Assembly (NCBI GenBank): GCA_964407325.1 | Contig: CAYOVA010000002.1 | Location: 1 to 64,000, forward strand | Direction of reading: 5' to 3' | Source: JAOAFZ01 sp964407325 | Lineage (GTDB): Bacteria; Patescibacteriota; Microgenomatia; UBA1406; GWC2-37-13 | Length of the DNA stretch: 64,000 nt | In this document: piece by piece, positions 17,369-25,213 of the stretch | Numbering within the stretch: position 1 is the first letter of the stretch | Layout of the letters: each line of letters starts with the position of its first letter | Position numbers and translations under genes: made by a program | The notes under the pieces: generated by a model | What the model saw: only the letters and a program-made list of their open reading frames with translations | What the model was told of the DNA's origin: nothing | Databases searched by the model: none

Positions 17369-17908
17369 ATGGAAAACGCTATTTATAACCAGGATACTAA
17401 GAAGAAGCTGCAGGAAGAGCTGAAGCTCTCAAATCCTATGATGCTTCCAAAGATTCAGAAAATAGTTCTGAATATTGGAGTCGGAGAAGCTGTAGTGAAT
17501 AAGAACGCTATCCAGAAAGCTCAGGAACAGCTCACTCTTATTGCGGGACAAAAAGCAGTCGTTACTCAGTCCAGAAAATCAATTTCTGCCTTCAAAATCA
17601 GAAAAGGATTTCCAAACGGAGTAAAGGTTACTTTACGAGGAAAGAAAATGAATCAGTTTCTCGAAAAATTGATCAGAATTATCATCCCGCGTATCAAAGA
17701 TTTCCGTGGTATTGGAGAATCAGCTGTTGATCAGAACGGTAATCTCAACCTCGGATTTTACGAGCAAACTATTTTTCCCGAGATAGAATACGATAAAATT
17801 GATAAAATAAGAGGCTTACAGGTGACTATCGTAACAAATGCCCGTAATCATGAATATGGTAGAAAATTATTTGAAGTTATTGGAATTCCATTTGTAAAAA
17901 CAAACTAA
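17369..17908 (+). CDS. rplE: 50S ribosomal protein L5
   Basis: The 179-residue protein shows LPKIQKIVLNIGVGEAV, QKAVVTQSRKSISAFKIRKG, GVKVTLRGKKMNQFLEKL and RIKDFRGIGESAVDQNGNL, all L5 hallmarks. It belongs to the central protuberance and contacts 5S rRNA and P-site tRNA. Confidence 0.96.
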   Translation: MENAIYNQDTKKKLQEELKLSNPMMLPKIQKIVLNIGVGEAVVNKNAIQKAQEQLTLIAGQKAVVTQSRKSISAFKIRKGFPNGVKVTLRGKKMNQFLEKLIRIIIPRIKDFRGIGESAVDQNGNLNLGFYEQTIFPEIEYDKIDKIRGLQVTIVTNARNHEYGRKLFEVIGIPFVKTN

Positions 17909-17909
17909 T

Positions 17910-18116
17910 ATGGCAAAGCAATCAAATTATGTAAAGTTTCTGAATCCAAGAACTCTTCAGCCGAAAAAGCAGAAGTTTGGAGTCCGGTACGTAAACATCT
18001 GCAGAATCTGCGGACGGTCACGCGCTTATATGCGTAGATTTAACATGTGCCGCATCTGTTTCCGTGAAAATGCATTAAAAGGTAACATCCCGGGGGTAAC
18101 AAAAGCATCCTGGTAA
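17910..18116 (+). CDS. rpsZ: 30S ribosomal protein S14, zinc-binding (type Z)
   Basis: The 68-residue protein has two CxxC pairs, NICRICGRSRAYMRRF and MCRICFRENALKG, the short zinc-ribbon form of S14 with the usual C-terminal KASW. It stands in the expected place after rplE. The next gene is rpsS rather than rpsH. Confidence 0.95.
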   Translation: MAKQSNYVKFLNPRTLQPKKQKFGVRYVNICRICGRSRAYMRRFNMCRICFRENALKGNIPGVTKASW

Positions 18117-18120
18117 AAAT

Positions 18121-18405
18121 ATGAGTAGATCACTAAAAAAAGGACCATATATCGATGAAAGATTAATGGAAAAAATTCAACTGCAAAAGCAGAATGGAGA
18201 TCGCATGCCGGTAAAGACATGGAATCGTCGTTCTCAGATTGCCCCGGATTTTGTCGGTCACAAAATTGCAGTTTACAATGGTCGCAAGTTTATCGAACTG
18301 CTCATTACCGAGAGTATGGTAGGAGAACGACTTGGAGTATTTGCTCCTACTCGAACCTTCCGATCACATGGAAAGATTACAAAGCGTGTAGAGGCTAAGA
18401 CCTAA
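18121..18405 (+). CDS. rpsS: 30S ribosomal protein S19
   Basis: The 94-residue protein reads MSRSLKKGPYIDERLMEKI, KTWNRRSQIAPDFVGHKIAVYNG and GERLGVFAPTRTFRSHGK, a clear S19 that binds 16S rRNA in the 30S head with S13. In almost all bacteria this gene lies between rplB and rplV. Here it sits between rpsZ and rpsH, 4 bases after rpsZ. Confidence 0.96.
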   Translation: MSRSLKKGPYIDERLMEKIQLQKQNGDRMPVKTWNRRSQIAPDFVGHKIAVYNGRKFIELLITESMVGERLGVFAPTRTFRSHGKITKRVEAKT

Positions 18406-18418
18406 TTTTATTTCACCT

Positions 18419-18805
18419 ATGACATCACCTATTAACGATTTAATGATTCGCATTAAGAACGGATATATGTCCGGTAAACCAAGTGTTATCGTACAGAATT
18501 CCCGTTTTGGAAAGGCAGTTCTTGAGAAGTTAAAAAGACTCAATTACATTAAAGACTTTTCGATAACCGAAGATGCAAAAGAAGCAGAAGTAGTTTTAAA
18601 CTATGACCAAGACAATAATGCAACCTTTACCGATGTTGAAATTGTCTCAAAACCTGGACAGCGCATCTATATTTCAGTTTCAGAATTAAAACCAGTGTTA
18701 AGTGGATTCGGATTTGCAATCCTTTCAACACCAAAAGGTATTCTAACTAATATTGAAGCGAAGAAACAGAATACAGGTGGAGAATTATTATTTAGAATTT
18801 GGTGA
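18419..18805 (+). CDS. rpsH: 30S ribosomal protein S8
   Basis: The 128-residue protein begins MTSPINDLMIRIKNGYMSGK and ends with FGFAILSTPKGILTNIEAKKQ, GGELLFRIW, the S8 pattern with its 'STxxGxxT' motif. It ends with TGA, showing TGA is a stop in this genome. In E. coli S8 represses the spc operon. Confidence 0.95.
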   Translation: MTSPINDLMIRIKNGYMSGKPSVIVQNSRFGKAVLEKLKRLNYIKDFSITEDAKEAEVVLNYDQDNNATFTDVEIVSKPGQRIYISVSELKPVLSGFGFAILSTPKGILTNIEAKKQNTGGELLFRIW

Positions 18806-18806
18806 C

Positions 18807-19346
18807 ATGTCAAAGATAGGTTATAAAGAAATATCATTACCAGGCTCCGTTCAGCTCAACGTTGAGAATGGAGTAGCAGTGGTCAAGGGATCGAAAGGTG
18901 AACTTCGTGTTCAAATCCCAGAGAGTATTTCTTTTGATAATGAAAACGGATCAATTAAGGTAAAAAGAGCCAATGAAAAAAGAGATGTACGAGCTCTCCA
19001 TGGTCTTTTCCGCAGTATGCTTGCAAACGCAATCAATGGTGTGGAAAACATGTGGGAAAAGAAATTAAAGATTGTTGGAACAGGATACAACGTGAAGATG
19101 GAAGGTGAAAACCTTGTCTTCAAAATTGGGTATTCCCATCCGGTAGTCTTTAAGAAAGTTCAGGGAGTACTGTTTAAAACCGAAGGCAATAACACTATTG
19201 TTGTAAGCGGCATTGATAAGCAGCTTGTTGGACAGATCGCTTATCAGATCAAATGTATTCGTAAACCAGATGCTTACAAGGGTAAGGGAATTCGCTATGA
19301 AGATGAAGTTGTCCGTTTGAAGCCTGGAAAGAAAGCAAAGGCATAA
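18807..19346 (+). CDS. rplF: 50S ribosomal protein L6
   Basis: The 179-residue protein has the repeated L6 fold with SKIGYKEISLPGSVQL, GTGYNVKMEGENLVFKIGYSH and QIKCIRKPDAYKGKGIRY. I chose the ATG at 18807, one base after the rpsH stop; the open frame extends back to 18753 within rpsH without family support. It lies near the sarcin-ricin loop. Confidence 0.94.
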   Translation: MSKIGYKEISLPGSVQLNVENGVAVVKGSKGELRVQIPESISFDNENGSIKVKRANEKRDVRALHGLFRSMLANAINGVENMWEKKLKIVGTGYNVKMEGENLVFKIGYSHPVVFKKVQGVLFKTEGNNTIVVSGIDKQLVGQIAYQIKCIRKPDAYKGKGIRYEDEVVRLKPGKKAKA

Positions 19347-19353
19347 TACACTT

Positions 19354-19719
19354 ATGAAAAACCCAAAATTAATCAGAGCAGAACGCAGAAAAAAAAGAGT
19401 ACGTGCTAAGGTTCAAGGAAGTGAAGACCGACCAAGAATCAGCATTTTCCGCTCAAATAGATATTTTTATGCTCAGGCAATTGATGATGTAAACCAGAAA
19501 ACAATTGCTGCTATAACCAATTTCCCAGGGAAAAAAGGAAAAGCACCAGCAACAAAAAAGAAACCAATCGAGATTTCACAGGACCTTGGAAAGGAATTTG
19601 CATCAAAGCTCAAGGCAATTAAAATTGAGTCAGCAGTGCTTGATCGCGGTCCGTACGCATATAACGGAAACGTAAAAGCGTTTGCAGAAAGTTTAAGAGA
19701 AAACGGAATTACTATTTAA
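19354..19719 (+). CDS. rplR: 50S ribosomal protein L18
   Basis: The 121-residue protein reads RRKKRVRAKVQGSEDRPRISIF, SNRYFYAQAIDD and DRGPYAYNGNVKAFAESLREN, matching the 5S rRNA-binding protein L18. It precedes rpsE as usual. Confidence 0.95.
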   Translation: MKNPKLIRAERRKKRVRAKVQGSEDRPRISIFRSNRYFYAQAIDDVNQKTIAAITNFPGKKGKAPATKKKPIEISQDLGKEFASKLKAIKIESAVLDRGPYAYNGNVKAFAESLRENGITI

Positions 19720-19728
19720 CAGCTATTT

Positions 19729-20187
19729 ATGGCAGAACGTCCACAACAAAAAGACAGATCACTTGAACAGGTATTACAGATAAAGCGTGTTTCAAAAAAA
19801 ACAGCTGGAGGTAATTATATTACCTTTACTGCTCTAGTTGCTGTTGGTGATGGACAAGGTAAGGTCGGACTCGGCACTGGACGTGCTCAGGAAGTCCCTC
19901 TTGCCATTCAAAAGGCCATTACAAAGGCTCGCAAGAGTATGACCAAGATTCAGGTAGTAAACACAACATTACCTCATATGGTTATGAAGAAGTACAAATC
20001 ATCCGTAATCATGTTAAAGCCGGCTCCACAAGGAACCGGATTAAAGGTGGGTGGAGTTGTGCGTACTATTTTAGAACTTAGTGGAATTCAAAACGCATCA
20101 GGAAAAATTATCGGATCAAGAAATCAGGCTTCAAATGCATTTGCAGTAATGAAAGCCTTAGACACATTAAAAAAGCCAAAAAACTAA
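19729..20187 (+). CDS. rpsE: 30S ribosomal protein S5
   Basis: The 152-residue protein has the double-stranded RNA-binding domain with GGNYITFTALVAVGDGQGKVG, GTGRAQEVPLAIQKAITKARK and the C-terminal GSRNQASNAFAVMKALDTL. S5 contributes to decoding accuracy. The usual next gene, rpmD (L30), is absent; rplO follows after one base. Confidence 0.95.
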   Translation: MAERPQQKDRSLEQVLQIKRVSKKTAGGNYITFTALVAVGDGQGKVGLGTGRAQEVPLAIQKAITKARKSMTKIQVVNTTLPHMVMKKYKSSVIMLKPAPQGTGLKVGGVVRTILELSGIQNASGKIIGSRNQASNAFAVMKALDTLKKPKN

Positions 20188-20188
20188 T

Positions 20189-20626
20189 ATGTTACATAAC
20201 CTAACCAAAATCGTTGACAAGAAAAAGAAAAGACTTGGTCGTGGTACCGGAAGCGGGAGCGGAGAAAAGTCAGGACGCGGAACCACACGTCATCAGGTAG
20301 CACGCGAAAAAGTACCGATTCACTTTGAAGGAGGTCAGGGACGAATGGTAAAAAAATATCCTCTACTTCGTGGTAAGGGAAAAAACGGTCCAATGACAAG
20401 AATCTATGCTATTCAGCTTGAGAAACTAAATAAATATAATGATGGCGATACCGTTTCAAAAGAATCGCTACTTGAGAAAAAAATCCTCAGTAAAAAGAAT
20501 GCCAAAAAAATTGTTAAGATTGTCCTAAAAGGTGAACTCTCAAAGAAACTGACTGTTAATCTACCAGTCACCACCGGAGCTCGTGATGCAATTGAAAAAG
20601 CAGGTGGTACAATTAATGCTGTATGA
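20189..20626 (+). CDS. rplO: 50S ribosomal protein L15
   Basis: The 145-residue protein shows the Gly/Arg-rich N-terminal extension KKRLGRGTGSGSGEKSGRG, then FEGGQGRMVKKYPLLRGKG and a C-terminal half ending TTGARDAIEKAGGTINAV. It overlaps secY by 4 bases, the standard L15-SecY coupling. Confidence 0.95.
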   Translation: MLHNLTKIVDKKKKRLGRGTGSGSGEKSGRGTTRHQVAREKVPIHFEGGQGRMVKKYPLLRGKGKNGPMTRIYAIQLEKLNKYNDGDTVSKESLLEKKILSKKNAKKIVKIVLKGELSKKLTVNLPVTTGARDAIEKAGGTINAV

Positions 20627-21909
20627 AAGAAATCACCCAGAAATTAAGGCTATTCTGGAATGATCAGCAGCTAAGAAGAAAGTTTTTATTTACCATAGGG
20701 TTATTCCTTGCGTATCGACTTTTTGCTTTCCTGCCGGTCCCAGCAATCGACTTACAACAACTCCGTGCGTTATTTGCCCAAAGTCAGTTTCTCTCGCTTC
20801 TGGATATCTTTTCCGGAGGCACGCTTGTTAACTTCTCGGTTATGGCACTGGGATTAAACCCGTATATCAATGCATCTATTATTATGCAGCTTATGGCTAT
20901 TATTATCCCGCAGCTGGAAGCCTTGCAAAAGGAAGGAGATTACGGAAGGTTTAAAATCAACCAGTACACCCGCTTTCTTACGCTTCCACTCACTATTCTG
21001 CAATCAATTGGTATTTACATTCTGTTAAAAAACCAAAACGTCGTAGCTCAACTGAGTATGCTTGAGTTCTTCTCATTCATTTTCACACTTGTTGCAGGAA
21101 CCTACATATTAATGTGGTTTGGTGAACTGATTTCCGAGTACGGAATGGGCAATGGTATTTCACTGATTATCTTTGCCGGTATCGTAGGGCGTATTCCTGT
21201 ACTGTTTGGAAGAACATTCACCACAGCTAACCAGGAGCAGGTTATTAACCTGGTAATCTTTGCAGTGCTTTCTGTACTTATGATTGCAGGCGTGGTGTTC
21301 ATAAACCAGGCAGTACGGAGAATTCCCGTATACTATGCAAAGCGGGTTAAGGGAAATAAAATGTATCAAGCGGCGAGTAACTATCTACCGCTCAAGTTGA
21401 ATCAGGCTGGAGTTATCCCGATTATCTTTGCTGTCTCATTTGTCTTGTTTCCGCAGTTAATCGGTAATTTCTTCGCCTTCTCACCAAATCCAACCATTCA
21501 GGGAATAGCCACCTTCCTGGTTCGCGCGTTTAATCCGTCATCGATTCTCTATAATTCGCTGTACTTTATTCTTGTTGTTGGATTTACCTTTTTCTATACG
21601 ATAGTTGTCTTTAATCCGCAAAGAATTGCAGACGATATCCAAAAACATGGAGGCTTTATCCCTGGTATTCGCCCTGGTCAGGCTACAAAAGACTATATAT
21701 CCAAAGTTCTCTATAGAATTACTACTGTGGGAGCTGTTTTTCTTGGTATAATTGCTATTTCACCAGTACTGCTATCTGCTGTTACTGGTGTGAGCGATCT
21801 TGTCATTGGAGGAACGGGTATTCTGATCGTCGTCTCGGTTGTTCTTGAAACATTCAAGATGATTGAATCACAGCTCGTTATGAAAAGTTACGATCGCTAT
21901 TCGCGTTAA
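20623..21909 (+). CDS. secY: Preprotein translocase subunit SecY
   Basis: SecY forms the protein-conducting channel. The 428-residue protein has about ten membrane helices, the plug region LLDIFSGGTLVNFSVMALGL, ALGLNPYINASIIMQL in helix 2, GNGISLIIFAGIVGRIP, the cytoplasmic loop VYYAKRVKGNK, and GFIPGIRPGQATKDYISKVL near helix 9. Length and motifs are normal. Translation is coupled to rplO by a 4-base overlap. Confidence 0.96.
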   Translation: MKEITQKLRLFWNDQQLRRKFLFTIGLFLAYRLFAFLPVPAIDLQQLRALFAQSQFLSLLDIFSGGTLVNFSVMALGLNPYINASIIMQLMAIIIPQLEALQKEGDYGRFKINQYTRFLTLPLTILQSIGIYILLKNQNVVAQLSMLEFFSFIFTLVAGTYILMWFGELISEYGMGNGISLIIFAGIVGRIPVLFGRTFTTANQEQVINLVIFAVLSVLMIAGVVFINQAVRRIPVYYAKRVKGNKMYQAASNYLPLKLNQAGVIPIIFAVSFVLFPQLIGNFFAFSPNPTIQGIATFLVRAFNPSSILYNSLYFILVVGFTFFYTIVVFNPQRIADDIQKHGGFIPGIRPGQATKDYISKVLYRITTVGAVFLGIIAISPVLLSAVTGVSDLVIGGTGILIVVSVVLETFKMIESQLVMKSYDRYSR

Positions 21910-21927
21910 TTAATTTCTTTTCCTAGT

Positions 21928-22104
21928 ATGGCACGCAAAATAAACAGAATCATGGTCGCCTTAGTTTGTAAAGAATCTGGAACACAGAACTATGTAACCA
22001 GTGTTAGTAAGCTAAACAGTGACATAATAAAGACTGAAGTGCAGAAATATTGCAATGGATGCCGAAAACATACCATGCACAAATTCTCGAAAAAATTGGA
22101 TTAA
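21928..22104 (+). CDS. rpmG: 50S ribosomal protein L33
   Basis: A 58-codon gene starting MARKINRIMVALVCKESGTQ, with NYVTSVSKLNSD and ending YCNGCRKHTMHKFSKKLD. This is L33: the second zinc pair CNGC is intact, but the first pair (usually CxxC) is reduced to Cys14 with Ser17 (CKES). It lies 18 bases after secY and 3 bases before the kinase gene, an unusual place for rpmG. Confidence 0.88.
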   Translation: MARKINRIMVALVCKESGTQNYVTSVSKLNSDIIKTEVQKYCNGCRKHTMHKFSKKLD

Positions 22105-22107
22105 TCC

Positions 22108-23232
22108 ATGAAATTAGTTCTTATTGGTATACAAGGCGCTGGAAAGTCAACACAAGGGAATCTTCTTTCAAAGCAGTTGAAAATCCCCTATCTCTCTACA
22201 GGGCATATCTTTCGCGAAATAGCCAAAGAGAAAACCAAGATGGGGAGGTATGTCAAAGAGCTTATAAACTCAGGGACTCTGATTCCTGATAAAAAAACAA
22301 TCGAAGTAGTAAATACTTATCTTTCGCGACCTGAATACAAAAACGGTTACATCCTTGATGGATTCCCCCGCACCCCAAAGCAGGCAAAGGAATTCGTAAA
22401 CCATGTTGATAAAGTTATATTTCTGGATATTCCGGATAAAGAAGCATTATGGAGGCTAGCCTATCGCAACCAGGATCGTGACGATGACAAGATTCAGGCT
22501 ATCCGAAAAAGAATTGAGCTGTTTAACAAGCTTACTCGTCCGGTGTTAAAGTACTACGAAAAACAGGGAAGACTAGTGCAGGTTGATGGTACAAAGAGAA
22601 TAAAAGAAGTAAATGACGAAATTTTAAAGAGTCTGGGCAAGCAATTTATTAAAAACCACCTAAAGAACTGGAAGCAGAAAAAGAAAACGATCCTTGCGGT
22701 TGTGGGAATGCCGGGATCTGGTAAAACAGAAGCGTCACTGTTCTTTAAGGGAAAAGGATTACCAATTGTTTCCTTTTCCAACGTAATTAACGAATATATC
22801 GACAAAAACAAGCTAAAGCATACTGAAGAAGTCCATAGTAAGCTCCGAAGAGAGTTCCGCGAAAAGCATGGGAATCAGGCCATGGCAGTCTTGAACGAAG
22901 AAAAACTCAAGACAGAATTAAAAAACAATAATATTGTTGTAATTGAAGGGATGCGTTCATGGGAAGAATTTGTGTATTTACGGGATAAAATGACAAAGGT
23001 ACGCGTCTTTATTCTTGCCATGTACGCTGATAAAAAACTACGATACAAAAGAATTGCCAGCAGAAAATCGCGTTCCCACCTGTATGGTGAAGAACGTGAC
23101 ATCAACGAACTGGTCGAGACAAACATGGGGCCAACTATCGCATTTGCAGATTCTCTAGTTAAAAATAACTTTTCTCTGGAGGAGCTTCATGATAAGTTGG
23201 AAGAGGTGTATCGCCTTATCTATTTCACCTGA
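22108..23232 (+). CDS. adk: Adenylate kinase fused to a second archaeal-type P-loop kinase domain
   Basis: Residues 1 to about 185 form a nucleoside monophosphate kinase with GIQGAGKSTQG (P-loop), STGHIFREI, GYILDGFPRTPKQA and a short lid around RDDDKIQAIRKRIELF, the usual adenylate kinase of the secY-adk-map block. Residues from about 192 form a second P-loop domain: VVGMPGSGKTEAS, LRREFREKHGNQAMA, VVIEGMRSWEEF, KRIASRKSR and FADSLVKNNFS. That pattern matches archaeal UPF0200 / dephospho-CoA-kinase-like nucleotide kinases. The open frame is continuous for 374 codons. Function of the second domain is unknown; nucleotide or CoA-precursor phosphorylation is a guess. Confidence 0.85.
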   Translation: MKLVLIGIQGAGKSTQGNLLSKQLKIPYLSTGHIFREIAKEKTKMGRYVKELINSGTLIPDKKTIEVVNTYLSRPEYKNGYILDGFPRTPKQAKEFVNHVDKVIFLDIPDKEALWRLAYRNQDRDDDKIQAIRKRIELFNKLTRPVLKYYEKQGRLVQVDGTKRIKEVNDEILKSLGKQFIKNHLKNWKQKKKTILAVVGMPGSGKTEASLFFKGKGLPIVSFSNVINEYIDKNKLKHTEEVHSKLRREFREKHGNQAMAVLNEEKLKTELKNNNIVVIEGMRSWEEFVYLRDKMTKVRVFILAMYADKKLRYKRIASRKSRSHLYGEERDINELVETNMGPTIAFADSLVKNNFSLEELHDKLEEVYRLIYFT

Positions 23233-23993
23233 TGTCTAGACAAATCCACTATAAAACCCGGGAAGAGCTCGAGATCATGAAAGCGTGCGGGAAAATTCTC
23301 AAACGAGCTGCAGACGAGTTGGTTCCGCTGGTTAAAGAAGGGATGACGACTAATGAAGTCGACAAGAAAGCAACAGAGCATATTAAAAAACTAGGTGGTG
23401 AAATTTCCTTTAATAAAGTTCCGGGATATAAATGGGCAACGTGTTTGCCGGTAAACGAACAGATAGTCCATACCCCACCATCGGATTATGTTTTGAAGTC
23501 TGGAGATATCCTTACGATAGATATTGGAGCGTTTTTGAAAGGATTTCACACCGATTATGCAATATCTATTGTAATCGGCGAGGCAAAGGACAAGAAAGTA
23601 ATTGAGTTTCTGGATATTGGAGAGAAAGCCCTTGAAAAAGCAATACAGGTAGCAGGTAAGGCAAAGTACATTGGAGAGATTTCCCAGTCAATTGAACATG
23701 ATATTTACGGGAAAGGGTACTTTATCCTCCATGAGCTGACCGGGCATGGAATAGGAAGGGATTTGCATGAAGCACCCTATGTTCCCGGTGTTTTAGACAG
23801 ACCAATCGATAAAACACCACGAATACAGGATGGTCTTGTAATTGCAGTTGAGGTTATTTACTCGATGGGAACAGAGCATATTAAGCATGAAAATGGAGAA
23901 ACGTGGTCAATTGTGACCTCAGATGGGAGCTTATCTGCATGTTTTGAGAAGACAATTGCGTTTTTCGATAAAAAGATGTTTATTTTAACGTAG
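23232..23993 (+). CDS. map: Methionine aminopeptidase, type I
   Basis: The enzyme removes the initiator methionine. The 253-residue protein has the pita-bread metal ligands in TIDIGAFLKGFHTDYA (two Asp), LTGHGIGRDLHEAP (His), VIAVEVIYSMG (Glu) and ACFEKTIAFF (Glu), and the substrate histidine in EQIVHTPPSD. It overlaps the kinase gene by one base and follows the normal secY-adk-map-infA order. Confidence 0.93.
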   Translation: MSRQIHYKTREELEIMKACGKILKRAADELVPLVKEGMTTNEVDKKATEHIKKLGGEISFNKVPGYKWATCLPVNEQIVHTPPSDYVLKSGDILTIDIGAFLKGFHTDYAISIVIGEAKDKKVIEFLDIGEKALEKAIQVAGKAKYIGEISQSIEHDIYGKGYFILHELTGHGIGRDLHEAPYVPGVLDRPIDKTPRIQDGLVIAVEVIYSMGTEHIKHENGETWSIVTSDGSLSACFEKTIAFFDKKMFILT

Positions 23994-23998
23994 TTTTG

Positions 23999-24007
23999 TG
24001 ATAGAAT
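23999..24007 (+). promoter_or_regulatory. Extended -10 promoter of infA
   Basis: TGATAGAAT (TG, one base, TAGAAT with the hexamer at 24002-24007) overlaps the region just after the map stop. The ATG at 24017 begins 9 bases after the hexamer, predicting a leader of about 3 bases. It gives the infA-rpoA part of the cluster its own promoter. Confidence 0.5.
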
Positions 24008-24016
24008 ATACCTTTT

Positions 24017-24265
24017 ATGAAGAATGACGTAATTGTATTGGACGGGGAAGTTGTCGAAAACTTACCAAATACGCTTTTTCGTGTTAAAATAATAACCTCC
24101 GAACAGGAACGTCAAAAGGCCGACCCTGCAGAAGAGAGAGTGATTTTGTGCTATCTATCAGGTAAAATGCGAAAGAATTACATTAAGATTTTACCTGGAG
24201 ATAAAGTTCGTGTAGAATTAACTCCTTACGATCCGAATCGAGGGAGAATTATTTATAGAAAGTAA
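24017..24265 (+). CDS. infA: Translation initiation factor IF-1
   Basis: The 82-residue OB-fold protein has DGEVVENLPNTLFRVKI, LSGKMRKNYIKILPGDKVRV and ELTPYDPNRGRIIYRK, unmistakably IF-1, which blocks the A site during initiation. It is about 10 residues longer than E. coli IF-1 because of an insertion around TSEQERQKADPAEER in the loop before the SGKMRKNYI strand. It has its own -10 box. Confidence 0.94.
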   Translation: MKNDVIVLDGEVVENLPNTLFRVKIITSEQERQKADPAEERVILCYLSGKMRKNYIKILPGDKVRVELTPYDPNRGRIIYRK

Positions 24266-24272
24266 TATTACT

Positions 24273-24392
24273 ATGAAAGTTAGAGCATCAGTCAAACCAG
24301 TAAAAGGATGTAAAAAATGTCGGGCACGAGTCCGCAGAGGTTATTTATTTATTACTTGCGAAGAACCCAAGCATAGACAGCGACAGGGTTAA
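24273..24392 (+). CDS. rpmJ: 50S ribosomal protein L36
   Basis: A 39-codon gene, MKVRASVKPVKGCKKCRAR and so on, with zinc ligands Cys13, Cys16, Cys29 and His34, the zinc-ribbon form of L36. It lies 7 bases after infA and 7 bases before rpsM, the normal order. Confidence 0.92.
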   Translation: MKVRASVKPVKGCKKCRARVRRGYLFITCEEPKHRQRQG

Positions 24393-24399
24393 TTAAACT

Positions 24400-24813
24400 A
24401 TGGCACGTATTTTTGGTGTGGTAATACCAGATGACAAAAAAGTTGATTACGGATTAACTCTTATCTATGGAATCGGTTGGACAAGAGCCAGAAAAATTGT
24501 TGAAGATTTAAAGATTGATAAGAACGCAAGAATTAAAGACCTTTCAGAGGAACAGCAGAAAAATATCATCAATGTAGTAGAAAAAACATACAAAGTTGAA
24601 GGAGATCTTCGAGAGGAGTTAAACGAAAGCGTCAAGCGTCTTCGAGAAATTGGATCGTATCGAGGTATGCGTCATGCAATGGGATTACCAGCTCGTGGAC
24701 AAAGAACCAAGTCTAACTCTCGTACCAGAAAAGGTAAGAAGAAGACAGTAGGAGCACTTACCAAAGAAGCATGGGCAAAGTTAGAAACAGCTCAAAATAC
24801 AACAAAAAAATAA
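24400..24813 (+). CDS. rpsM: 30S ribosomal protein S13
   Basis: The 137-residue protein contains LTLIYGIGWTRARKIVEDL, LRE(I/L)GSYRGMRHAMGLPARGQ and RTKSNSRTRKGKKKTVG, the S13 signature; the C-terminal tail extends about 15 residues past it. S13 contacts tRNAs and S19 in the 30S head. Confidence 0.95.
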   Translation: MARIFGVVIPDDKKVDYGLTLIYGIGWTRARKIVEDLKIDKNARIKDLSEEQQKNIINVVEKTYKVEGDLREELNESVKRLREIGSYRGMRHAMGLPARGQRTKSNSRTRKGKKKTVGALTKEAWAKLETAQNTTKK

Positions 24814-24823
24814 ATAGCATCTT

Positions 24824-25195
24824 ATGAAAAAGAAAGTCCAAAAAACAATTGAAGAAGGAAGAATTTACATTAAGTCGACCTTCAACAATACGCTAATAAC
24901 CATTACTGATATCAAAGGGAATCCAATGGTAACCAGTTCATGTGGGATGTTCGGATTTTCCGGTACAAGAAAGTCAACTCCCCACGCCGCATCAATCACA
25001 ACAGATGCAGCAATCAAAAAAGCAACTGGTGATTATGGACTTCAGAAAGTAGAAATATTTGTTAAGGGAATTGGACCAGGACGTGAGGCTGCTTTACGTG
25101 TAATCAAGGGATCAAATCTTGATATTAAGGCAATCACCGATATTACACCAGTTCCCCACAACGGTGTTCGTCCACCAAAAATTAGAAGAGTTTAA
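24824..25195 (+). CDS. rpsK: 30S ribosomal protein S11
   Basis: The 123-residue protein reads IYIKSTFNNTLITITDIKGN, FSGTRKSTPHAASITTDAA, GPGREAALRVIKGSNLDIKAI and ends with HNGVRPPKIRRV, the S11 consensus with its 'NGxRPPKxRR' tail. It belongs to the platform of the 30S subunit. Confidence 0.96.
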   Translation: MKKKVQKTIEEGRIYIKSTFNNTLITITDIKGNPMVTSSCGMFGFSGTRKSTPHAASITTDAAIKKATGDYGLQKVEIFVKGIGPGREAALRVIKGSNLDIKAITDITPVPHNGVRPPKIRRV

Positions 25196-25213
25196 TTATT
25201 TATCTTAAAAGAA

